Source: Rhipidocladum racemiflorum (taxonomy: Eukaryota > Streptophyta > Magnoliopsida > Poales > Poaceae). From it: a stretch of 64,000 nt of DNA. Where the stretch lies: positions 2,418,001 to 2,482,000 of the forward strand of contig JAYEVF010000027.1 of NCBI GenBank assembly GCA_036346355.1, read 5' to 3'. Below are positions 1 to 9,293 of this stretch, piece after piece. The translations under genes were made by a program, and so were the position numbers. Under the pieces are notes generated by a model. That model was not told the origin of the DNA, did no database searches, and was given only the letters and a program-made list of their open reading frames with translations. Numbering within the stretch: position 1 is the first letter of the stretch; every line of letters starts with the position of its first letter.

Positions 1-62
1 TAGCCAATTGCTTTAAGCTATCACTAGTGCATTCAACTTACTATTTTCTCATGTTTTGCAAG

Positions 63-948
63 TAGCGAGCATAGAGTACCATAAACCAACGAAGCCAAGG
101 GTTCGGCATACAAGACCATGGTCTTCGTGTGCAAAGTCCAGCAACCGAGGCAATTTTCACTCGAGTTCGAAGCTGCAAACGGTAATCACTAATCACTGTC
201 AGTATCACAATAATTAAACAGCACAGTTAATTTACTTTTGAGAGATAGAATTGGGCCATCCAATATCAAAAGCCAATGTGGCCCTGGGATCACGTGGCAT
301 GGGCCATGGTTAGGTAGGATCTGTTGTTGTGATAGGCCCTTGCTTCCGCTGGCTTAGCCAATGCATCATGCGTGCCTAATTGTTGACAATGGAAAGTTAG
401 TGTCAGTTACCATGCGTTGAGTTTCCTGGGTGATCTATGATTATAATCTGTGCATTATGTATGCCATCGCATTGCACTGATCCCACTATATTCATTTTGT
501 TTGCAGAGAGTAAGTCTGACAAAGCTGGGAACACCTACACTTTGGAGATATTGGAAGCACTTCAATCTTGTAAGCAGCCTGGCCGGACCATCCTATTGAT
601 TGTAACTATCAAACCTTGTTTCCTTTTCCCATGTTCTAATTTCCACTCAATGCTGAAAAACTTTGCAGGTAAGCATGAACCCCAATCCATCAAAGGAGCA
701 GCTCTTCCATGGGGTCCAGGAGCACTTTCAGTCTCAGGTAGCTGGAGAATTATTAGTACTAACTAATAGTTAGACACGTTGTATGAAATCTGTATAATTG
801 CATCCAAATAATAGGGGAAAAAAATCTAATCTTTTGCCTCTGCCCTCCTCCAAATGCTAAAAAAAATAATCAGCAATTGGATGAGTTGCAGGTCATCGTG
901 GGCTTCATTCACGCAGCAAAGAGGATGAAGACCCTGTACAACTCGTAG
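63..948 (+). CDS. SAP30-like Sin3/histone deacetylase complex subunit, 3' part (four exons)
   Basis: This is the C-terminal part of a SAP30-family protein, a subunit of Sin3-type histone deacetylase co-repressor complexes in the nucleus. I read exons at 63-181, 507-569, 669-737 and 874-948. All have GT/AG borders, and the three internal junctions fall between codons, giving about 107 residues before the TAG at 946-948. The second exon encodes a TLWRYWKHFNL-type segment, the third PNPSKEQLFHGVQEHF, and the last QLDELQVIVGFIHAAKRMK. These three blocks, in this order, match the conserved C-terminal Sin3-binding domain of plant SAP30-like proteins. The first exon is basic (YHKPTKPRVRHTRPWSS). The upstream exons and promoter lie outside the window. 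It is uninterrupted as far as seen. The family call is fairly sure; whether the gene is expressed is unknown. Confidence 0.8.
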
Positions 949-1759
949 CCTGGCTCTCACAAATCCATGCTTCTCCTTGGTGTAGATCTCAAAAAAACAT
1001 AGATGTATGTGCTTAATTTATCTAGTCTTGAGAGCAGGACAAAGAATTAGAGGTGCATTTGATCAGTAATTCTTTTTCTTACCTGTAATGAATGGTGTAA
1101 CCCCTTGTTGTCACAGCGAGATGAATTAACCATTCTCAATTACTGGAGATATAGTAATATAATGTCAAGCTGTGAATTATTGGTCAACACAGAGGCTGCC
1201 TTTATTCCCATCCACATACTTATTTATTTGCCCTGATACTACCGTCTTGATGTCTGAAGAAGATCTCTGGTAGCAATAGAAAAGATGAGGTTAGTGCAGT
1301 ATCTTTTGCTGCTCGTCTCTTCTTTTTGCCTCAAAAGGAGGCATGAGCAATGAAGAGCCTGCCGTAGATTTCCGTGCAGCTAAACGCATCTAGTCCACCA
1401 TGGACCGCATGAGCAAGTATAATAATGTTATCTTGATTTATTATTAATCTATACACGTCAGTTTTGTTTTATATTAAAGAGTAAAAAAAGCGAAAAGAGA
1501 AATGGTTCTTATTTAGTACCAGCTTTGTACGCAAGTATAGATAGATTATTTACATACAGAAAGATATATTATTTATGTACAGGAGAGAAGAAAGTTATTG
1601 CACAATATCTAAAGACAATATTTAGAGATAATTATTATATAATTTGATTTTTAGCTTACTATTAGACTATAGTAGACTTTGCTACAGTACTTACTCTAAG
1701 TGTCTCCTCTGGCTTTGTGGGGCAAGCGTTGTGATGCATGGTGCATGCATGGATCCACA
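949..1759 (+). other. 3' UTR and downstream flank of the SAP30-like gene
   Basis: No coding region is visible here. The first few hundred bases after the stop codon probably hold the 3' UTR, because the stretch is of mixed composition without long repeats. From about 1440 the DNA becomes AT-rich and resembles decayed MITE sequence, but I could not find paired ends or a target duplication. Confidence 0.4.
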
Positions 1760-2180
1760 GCCCCGTGAGATTTCGGATTTTAAACCCATAAGATATTAAA
1801 TTTTGATCGAATAAAAAGAAAATCAAAATGTTATAGTAATTTTAAAATCTCGACGTGATCTCAGTGATTTCGGTCGAAATCTCGAGAATTTTTTTTACCG
1901 AATTTTCATTTTTGTGGGCCGAATTTAATTACATTTAGGGTCAAGATCATTTACAAAAAAATTTCAAAATTTTTTGATGACTTTGACCATTTTTTTGATA
2001 AGTTCAATTTGAAATCTCAAAAATTTCGATCGAAATCTTAGAAATCCCGGTTGAAAAACGACTGGATTTAAAATTTAATTTTTTAATTTCGTTTAAATTT
2101 ATTTTAAAATTCTAAAATCTCGAATTCGGATTTCGACTCCCTCTAAAATATATATGGAAAACCAAATTTAAAACCTTAGG
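1760..2180 (+). repeat. Dispersed AT-rich repeat, copy 1
   Basis: This stretch shares a recognisable order of short blocks with 41830-42285: a 'tctcggtgat/tctcagtgat' block, 'gaaatcccggttgaaaa', a 'ggatttcg' block near the end, and a closing 'aaatttaaaacct'. The two copies are clearly diverged, so this is an old dispersed repeat. I found no terminal inverted repeats or coding capacity and cannot assign a class. Confidence 0.5.
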
Positions 2181-3692
2181 TCTATGGGCCCCTTGCATTG
2201 ACTGACCTCTGCGCAAGTAGGGAAGGGTAAGTTACCCCACTCCATTGGTAGGGAATGCTCCGAAGATGGTAGACCGGGCGCGCTGCACCGTGAGACATGA
2301 TTGATAAACCCTGTCCTCCTGTCAGGTATCAGTCAGTCACACAGGGATCAATTAAGCCGTGGTTCATGGTGGAGCCGGAGCACGCAAAGCGATTAGATGT
2401 GACGAGGTGCGTGCATGCGTGTGGTGTGCCTCGGGCAGTGTGCCGTGCCGTAGGCGGGCGAGCAGGCAAACAAAGTAGGAGATGGGGTGAGGTGAGAGGT
2501 CAATGAAGTGGGCGCAGAAAGCATCTTCTCTTCAACCATGTCCCTACTACTAATTTGTTCGATCTCATCGGCTCGCTTTTTAGTATTCCTCCCGTCTAAA
2601 TTTATAATAAGTAATTTCTTTTGATAGGTAGACTAAAAAGTATTAGGAATAATTATATTATTTATAATTATTATGACTAATTATTATATTTAATGTAAGT
2701 ACGTACAGAATATAAAGTAAAGATACATATTTAATAGAAATCATATTAATTTTGTATTGAAATACGAAATACGTACTGTAAATTTGGTATCTTGCAGTTA
2801 CAAATTTTGTTGAGTATTTCTTTGTATCTTCTTAACACGTCTGCTATCTGGAGATGGTTCCAGAGTCAAAACAGTGATCAAATTCCACACTGATAACATG
2901 ATCATGGCACGGCCGAGCCAGTTTAGAATTACGTCTAGAACCGGACCACACCTTCTTGAATAAATTACAGTTTTATTGATTTTTTTAATATAATTTATAT
3001 GAATTTGTCATGGTATACCTTAGGCTCAGATCCTGATGACCTGAGGCCTGCCTCCGCCCTTGACATGGTGTGAATCACATGTTACTAGTTCAATTTCCGG
3101 ACTAGTGATTGGTCTCCTCCTGCGGAAAGAATGATACCTTAGCATGATTCATGGACAAAATAGGCGGCTAATGCTTTTTATTGAGACGTGTGAAAGGCAC
3201 CTAATGATTTCAGACCTCAGATGCTGATGCTGCCTACTTCCTCCGTTCCAAAATATAAGATATATTTTCTGCAGTTTTGTTTAAAAATATAAGATCCGTA
3301 AATTTTTCTCGAAAAGAAATTGTGTGCATGCGAATTTACCGATCATTTCCTTTATTTGACTTTATTTATGACATCTTCTTCTTTGTACATTTATAAGTTT
3401 TCCCTATCGCAAACTATCCTTTCTCACATTTCCAATAAATGGGGAAATATTGTAGCTATATGCGCTAGGTGCAAGGAAATTTTAATTTGCAGAAAAACCA
3501 TGTCTGTGCATGATAGTATTTGCTCCTCAGCAAAATCTGTGTCAAAATCAAAGCATAGGGAGGTGAACCAACCAACGACACATTTTAACCTATAGAATAG
3601 TCACACGTTTTTTTTTCTCTCCTTTCCGCGTCAGAGGTCACGATCAAGATCTATGTGCAAGCCCAAATAGAGTAAGCAGGCTGTGCGGTTAG
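2181..3692. other. Intergenic region with MITE remnants
   Basis: No gene is supported. Two places have the look of decayed Stowaway/Mariner-type MITE ends: about 2585-2640 ('cctcccgtctaaattta') and 3235-3310. The short open frame at 3320-3595 has no recognisable domain and lies in the second of these, so it is not called as a gene. Confidence 0.4.
3235..3310 (+). repeat. Stowaway-type MITE end (single end)
   Basis: The sequence 'cttcctccgttccaaaatat' followed by 'aagata' and, later, 'aaaatataagatccg' matches the terminal consensus common to grass Stowaway/Mariner MITEs. The matching inverted end was not found downstream, so this is probably a truncated copy. Confidence 0.4.
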
Positions 3693-3700
3693 ATTGGACC
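3693..3700 (+). repeat. 8-bp target duplication, left of hAT element
   Basis: The bases attggacc stand directly before the left inverted repeat and recur exactly at 5102-5109 after the right one. Eight bp is the expected hAT target duplication. Confidence 0.85.
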
Positions 3701-5101
3701 TAGGGGTGAAAATGGTACGGATAATTTCCGACCGGCCGACTGATCGAAGTGTCTCGAATAGCAATTCGGATAATTTTTCGGATATCCGAATATTTTTTAC
3801 GGATACGGATCGGATATGGATAAAATGTCCCGGATACGGATACGGATATCACGGATAATTATCCGTCGGATATTATCCGACAATTTTTACGGATATAATC
3901 TGCGGATAATATCCGAATTCTCACATTATAGTTTAGCTCGGCTGGCCGGTTTGACCCAATGGCTCGTATGGCTGTATGTCACCACTCAAGTCACCAAATA
4001 GGGGCAAATGGGCTTCACCACTTCAGCCTTAGGCCCTTAACCCTTGACATGAGTTCGGCCAGCCCAGCATTCATCAAACCCTAGCCTGTAGCCTCCCTCA
4101 CTTCCTGTCCCTGCAGAGTTTGCCGCCGCCCCACCATCCCAGGCTCCCAGCTCCCGGCCGCCCCGCCTAGCCTCCTGGCCCACCGCCTGCCGCCTCCCCT
4201 ACTCCTGGGCCGCCCGCCGCCCGCCTCGCCGCCGCCGGCATTGTGTGGCTCGCCACCACTCCTGGAGCTCACTGTCGCGGGCGTCGTCGCCCGCCGCCAC
4301 GAGATCGGCTCTCTCTGCTTCCTCGCTACGCTAATGCTCCTCTCGTGAGTCGTGACTCACTGACCGCTTCGCTCCGACGCCCTTCGACCCGGCGTCGCTT
4401 CGGCTTCGATCCGACGCCCTTAAGCCCCTTGCTTCTCGTCCGACATCCTTCACCCCTTGCTTCTCGTCGTCACCGCCGCCATCTATCGCCGCCATTCTCT
4501 CCGACGCCGCCGCCATTCGCCGCCCGAAGGACACCGAGCACCGTAGTTGTTCGGCTTAAATCTGAACTTCTTTGTGCTATCTCATCTTTCAATGATAAGC
4601 ATATTAATGTGTTGGTTCTCATCCTATTTGCAATCCAGATTCTCAATAATAAATCTCTGTATTATGGATGCTTAGTGCTATGCATGTGCTTTGTTACTTT
4701 TGTTTACCTCTATGAATGGTGTGCAATTTCTATGGATGATGTATGTGCAATTACGAGATGTGACTCAAGATATTGCTATAAATCAGTAAGGTTTTAACGG
4801 TCTTGATGTCTCAATGTCCTATACAATTTATGTTGGTTTTTTATCGATAATATTCATTGTAGCCCATCACTCCATTTGTATTTAGTGTTTACGCGTATTA
4901 TTCGAAAAATATCCGTTCCAATGATTATCCGAACTTATTTTATCCGTATTCGTTCGAATATTATCTATATCCGTATCCGGCACTATCCGTGTCCGAATCC
5001 GTATCCGATATTATCCGTGTCCGAATCCGATCCGATAAAATTATATGGATCAAATACAATATAAGTGGTTTCCGATCCATATCCGATCCGTTTCACCCCT
5101 A
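3701..5101. mobile_element. Non-autonomous hAT transposon, 1401 bp
   Basis: The element starts with TAGGGGTGAAA and ends with its exact inverse, and is flanked by the 8-bp duplication attggacc. These are hAT superfamily hallmarks. Both subterminal zones (about 3715-3930 and 4880-5090) are filled with short repeats of ggatat/atccg type in opposite orientation, the usual transposase-binding zone of such elements. The middle (about 4080-4560) is strikingly GC-rich, with CCG/GCC runs. It holds overlapping open frames on both strands, which is a composition effect; I see no BED zinc finger or hAT dimerisation motif. It may be a deletion derivative keeping the leader of a longer element, or may contain captured host DNA. 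Confidence 0.85.
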
Positions 5102-5109
5102 ATTGGACC
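5102..5109 (+). repeat. 8-bp target duplication, right of hAT element
   Basis: Exact repeat of the attggacc found at 3693-3700. Confidence 0.85.
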
Positions 5110-5932
5110 TGAAGCTATATTTTTGTTAATATCGTACGAGAGACTATATGATTTATCTCTTAAAATAGTACATGCTGATGTATCATTTGGAGTTTAATAT
5201 AATATATATTTATAAATATATACATATCTAATTATATGTACATCGAAGTTTACTTGCAATATTACTCTAAATACATAAAAGTATTATCAAATATAACATA
5301 TAATTCAATAGATCACTGCCAATTCTATTGGTACGACTGGTATGGACCGATATCAAAGTTGGTACGATCGGTATTAAGACCGGTATAATACATAAATCTA
5401 CTTTATACTGATTTAAATGCTAAAATAATATATACTGGTTATTTCAGCTGTTACCAGTACGGTATTGAAAATTATGTGTGAAACTCACGTCAAAGATGAA
5501 ACCAATAATCCAATATGTAGAGCAAGGATAGGCTCACCTTTTCTTTCCTGGGCGGACCTGTATATTCCCCTGGCCCTGGACCTGCAGATTGCAGGAGAGC
5601 CCACACTCGTACACTACTAGCTGCATCTGACTAGTACGATTTGATCTGTTTTTCTTTTTTAACGATAAGTGATTTGGTTGAGCAAGTCAAGCAGACAGAC
5701 ACTCTTTTATTTAGAAAAACATCCTCAAGTTTATATTAGTAAGACAAAGATAAAGTATAAAAGTACCCAAGTTCAAAATTCTACACACTATAACAACATG
5801 TTAGGGCACTCTACGCCCTAGAACAACATATTAGGGCACTACTATAATACTTTTCACTTGATACTAAGGGCTCGCCACATCAGAATTTGGTAATATGGAA
5901 GAGGGACGGAGATGGAAGATAGAGAACTTTTC
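5110..5932. other. AT-rich intergenic stretch
   Basis: No gene or complete element is visible. A short imperfect direct repeat ('acaacatgttagggcact' and a close variant) occurs at about 5792-5842. Confidence 0.4.
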
Positions 5933-6240
5933 GGTATTTTTTTTAAATAATATATTTTTTAATAGCAATTGCGATATTAATACGCTGGTAAACAAAATTG
6001 CAAAAATAATACATAGTCGCCAAACGGTACGACGAAGTACCTTATTTCGCCGAACGGTACAGCGACAAAGTGGCAGTCGCCATAGCGTGGGGCGACTACT
6101 CCCTAATCCGGCCGTTAACAGTCGGCCATCAGCGATAACAGAATTAGGCTATCGTCACCATACGGTACGACGACTACAGGTAATCGCCATACGGTACGGC
6201 GACTAAAGGTAATCGCCATACAGTACAGCGAGCACTACCA
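5933..6240. repeat. MULE1 terminal repeat with palindrome array
   Basis: Repeated units of the form TCGCC-ATACGGTAC-GGCGA appear about every 30 bases between 6005 and 6235, several with one or two changes. They are the counterparts of those in the MULE3 terminal repeat at 51000-51245. Confidence 0.65.
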
Positions 6241-6404
6241 AAATTCCTGTATTATGAAGAAACTATAGTACTATTGCGCCAAAAATGATGAAATAATTAT
6301 CACTTGTTTATAGGGGCTTAGATGTCCCATTTTTGGAAAAACATTTAGGAATGATCTTAGTTGAATAAACCAAATAACTATAAGAAGCGTCCCTTGCATG
6401 AAAT

Positions 6405-6770
6405 GCTTAAGCCTTTTCGGCAGCCCGTAAAATATCATGTTTGAATGTAATTATTTGGAAGAATGGAGCAGATTTGCTCTTTAATATATGGAAAACCATA
6501 TTCTGAAAAAAATATTTTATTTGCACTTGCATTGCATCTAAATTCTACTAGTGCGATAACCCTAACTATTATAGTCGACAACAAATGGTAACGCTTAAGC
6601 CTTTTCGGCAGCCCGTAAAATATCATATCTGAATGTAATTTTTTGGAAGAATGGAGCATATTTGCTTTTTGATATATGGACTACCATATTCTGAAAAAAA
6701 TATTTTATTTGCACCTTGCTTTGCATTTAAATTCTTCTAGTGCAATAACACTAACTATTGTAGTTTCTTT
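6405..6770. repeat. 188-bp tandem repeat, two units
   Basis: Two consecutive units each start with 'gcttaagccttttcggcagc' and continue through 'ccgtaaaatatcat' to 'caataac' or 'cgataac'. A related two-unit array occurs at the same place relative to the GRF-like gene in MULE2 (26050-26430), so the repeat is a structural part of this MULE family. Confidence 0.65.
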
Positions 6771-6862
6771 ATTGCAAAACGAGGGTGGGAGAGGGAGATT
6801 AGAGAGAGGGCGATTAATAAATCAGATGTTACTGCGAAAAATAAGGTAGGCCATACTCTTTA

Positions 6863-7560
6863 TTACTGCTTAAAACTGAAAGGAGTACCACGAACATGGA
6901 AAATAACAGTTACAACTAGATGTCTACTGAGTGCCTTGAGGCCACTTCCCCTTCGCCCATGCCTCCGGTGGGGGTTCTTTGGCACGACGTCCCCCCCCTC
7001 TCTCTCTCTCTCGGCCTCCTTCTCCTCCGCTTCCTTTCTACGTGCCTCCTCGCGTGCGACATCACGCTGCTCTTGTAGCTGCCGCCTAAGCTCCTCACCC
7101 CGGTTGGCTTGATCAACGAGCCTTTGGTCGTCGGGGTTGATGTCCATGTCAAACCACTGTTCAAATTCATACAGTGGTGGAGGTGACTGCATGATACATG
7201 AATTAGCAAAATGTCATGTAGAAATATTATGAAACACATATGATTATTACTATCTGGTGATTCTTTAAGCTCTTCTCTGGGGGGGTCGAAGGCGTAGTTG
7301 CGGCATTTCCAATACCTCCTCTTCCAAATTGTAATTTCTCAAAAACGGACAAGCTTGCAAGAATTTTCATACAAACACATCGGTGGGATAGCTCCAGGAG
7401 GTAGGAGGAGGTCCTGGTACGTTGAATTGCGCGGACAGCCCAAAGTGCCTCCCTCTTCCTTTGCTTTCCCCTTTCCATTTTCACTTGCACGCCTCGGCAT
7501 TTTTTCCTCCATTCTCTTTGTTTTCTCCCCACTACTTTCGGTTCTAGCTTTGCTCATGGA
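6863..7560 (-). pseudogene. GRF-like zinc finger/coiled-coil gene remnant of MULE1
   Basis: This is the counterpart of the small gene at 26654-27245. The 5' part (about 7560-7251, minus) encodes a block with MCLYENSCKLVRF and then RRYWKCRNYAFDPP, where the CRNY motif matches the MULE2 copy. A TGA lies between the two halves of the finger. The 3' part (7186-6863) encodes SPPPLYEFEQWF followed by a charged helix rich in Glu, Arg and Lys. The exon junction phase does not fit cleanly, which together with the TGA marks it as a pseudogene. Function is unknown; GRF fingers bind nucleic acid in other proteins, so a DNA- or RNA-binding accessory role is only an inference. Confidence 0.5.
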
Positions 7561-7668
7561 CTCGTTCGGTGAGAACGAAGGTAGGAGGGGATCGCACTTA
7601 TGTAGGGGCGATATGTCCCCCAACAGTGTCACCCATCGCCAAAGTTGCCAATCCTGTTGCCCTCTATG

Positions 7669-7882
7669 AAAAGCTGCACGACGTGTCACCCATCATCAAA
7701 GCTGCATGACCTGTCACCCTCTGTGAAGAGCTGCACGACATGTCACCCCATCATCAAAGCTGCACGACCTATCACCCTCTGTGAAAAGTTGCACGACGTG
7801 TCACCCACCATCAAAGCTGCACGACGTGTCACCCTCTGTAAAAGCTGCATGACGTGCCACCCATCATCAAAGCTGCACGATG
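7669..7882. repeat. Short-unit tandem array
   Basis: About seven units of roughly 30 bases share 'aagctgcacgacgtgtcacc' with small changes, alternating between 'catcatca' and 'tctgtgaa' spacers, so the higher-order unit is about 60 bases. It lies between the GRF-like and PMD remnants of MULE1 and has no counterpart that I see in MULE2. Confidence 0.75.
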
Positions 7883-8059
7883 TGTATTCATCGAGTGCGT
7901 ATCCGGTGTTGTGTTGTCACGTCGTGTGAGAAAGTAAAAGCGATGACAACACAATTAATGGTGTGAAATAATAAAACATACATAATTTGAGCAAATACAC
8001 AAAATGGATAGTATGACAGGCATAAAGTAAGAAAGTATAAAAAATGGATCGCGAACAAC

Positions 8060-8660
8060 CTAATCCTGATCACCCCTACACCTAGCGCGACCTCTCTTTG
8101 GCCAACGTGCTGAAGCGGGTGCATCATCGAGAGGTCGTGGGTGAAGCTGCTGCGATGGTCGCTCCTGGCCATAGTTTGAAGGGATGTACCGGTAAGACGG
8201 GCGACGCTCGCGGGGAGGCAACACTGGAGGAGGCTGCATGTACAGAGTGCTTCAGAAGAACTGATTCACCCAGAAATCAGGATCGGCGTACCCTGACGAG
8301 TGCGGTGATGGAGAGGACTGTCCTCCACCCTGAGGGCAACCTGCAGTTTAGACAGTAACATAGAATTATAGTTAGGTGATTAGATATGAAATGTGAACAA
8401 TTGAATATTGCTCGACTTACCTGGTGTGGGGACCATGGTAGGACCGCGTGGTGGTGCCTGCCAACTGGATCCTCCAGCCATGTCTGGGGCCGGAGGCATG
8501 GGGTTGTGGAAGCTAGAGCCTGGCTGTAGTGTGGGACGAGGAGCTGGTGTTGAGGAGTTGAGCCCGCATGGCGGCCTGGACGAGGTGCCAGCCGAAACAG
8601 TCGCGTCTGGGACGTGGCAACAAGCACCAAGCTCCATGATCCATCGAGACTGCGCATTTA
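8060..8660 (-). pseudogene. PMD gene 3' exons, remnant of MULE1
   Basis: Two exons are readable on the minus strand: about 8660-8421 and 8340-8060, separated by a short GT/AG intron. The first encodes MELGACCHVP and later PRGPTMVPTPG, which aligns with the VPTPG exon end in MULE2 (27929) and with 57200-57450 in MULE3. The second runs from GCPQGGGQSSPS through YADPDFWVNQFF to a basic tail and a TAG at 8062-8060, with an in-frame TGA after NQFF. The PMD core itself is absent because the element is cut at 8672. Confidence 0.6.
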
Positions 8661-8672
8661 ATTCATTCTAAT

Positions 8673-9293
8673 TGATTTGGGTTATTATCAATCATCAAAG
8701 GATTAGGTCAATGGATCTTGGGAGCAATCATTATGTGTTAATGGTGTGCAATTGATGATTGAGATAATTATGTTTGTTGGACTAACTGTTTTCAATGAGT
8801 TGTGGATATAGGATTAGTCCAACGGATGATGAAGACTTGGATGGTATCATGTGTTGATAGCCATCAAGTCGAGGTAAGGGACAAGGAAGTCATCATATGT
8901 TGATGAGCTTCAAGAGGATTCTAAAGCGAAGAGAGGAGCAAGAGGAGGTTCATCGTGTGTTGATGAACACAGAGAAAAGATGCGAACTTGGAGAAAGGAT
9001 GAAGATCATCATAAAATCTCCAAGTGATTGCGCAAGGGTAAAGGTATAACTAGATAATCTAAAGATGTATTCCTAGTCTTTTACCGATCTCAATGTTTGG
9101 TTGAGAGATCGGGTTTCTAGTTAGATTGCCGTACTATTAAGAGGGTTTGAGTCATTTAGCTTGAGCTTCATCATGTGTTGATGAACTCAATCTGGTTCAC
9201 TCTAGCTTACTCCCTTAGTTGGGTTTGCATGAAGCTCATATTTGCATGTGTTGCAAATGTTGAAGTTCATGCTTGCTTCTTCTATTTGAATCT
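8673..9293 (+). repeat. Copia-type LTR fragment, left part (split by gypsy element)
   Basis: The stretch starts TGATTTGGGTTATTATCAAT, contains several 'catcatgtgttgatga' repeats, and resumes after the gypsy insertion at 20026. The resumed part ends in 'ttcaccccctctagtcggca', typical of the 3' end of SIRE/Maximus-type copia LTRs in grasses. No primer-binding site follows and no matching 5-bp duplication was found, so it is an LTR relic rather than a whole element. Confidence 0.55.
9289..9293 (+). repeat. 5-bp target duplication, left of gypsy element
   Basis: AATCT precedes the left LTR and is repeated directly after the right LTR at 20026-20030. Confidence 0.85.

Larger units (their letters stand above)
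5933..8672 (-). mobile_element. MULE1: truncated Mutator-like element with PMD and GRF-like gene remnants
   Basis: The left end has the run 'gtattttttttaaataata' followed by an array of 'cgcca..acggtac..gcga' palindromes, closely matching the left end of MULE3 at 50920. Inward come a 188-bp tandem repeat, a GRF-like gene, a short-unit tandem array and the 3' exons of a PMD gene, all on the minus strand. This is the same order as at the left end of MULE2. The element stops at about 8672, where a copia-type LTR begins, so the transposase half and the other inverted repeat are missing. No target duplication can be determined. Confidence 0.7.

Noticed and set aside
4243..4797. A 184-residue open frame inside the hAT element
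   Set aside because: Low-complexity Arg/Pro/Ser composition, overlapping open frames on the other strand and no domain; best explained by GC-rich DNA.
7669..7882. Tandem array as a CRISPR or centromeric satellite
   Set aside because: Spacers are themselves repeated and degenerate, the array is short, and it lies inside a MULE.
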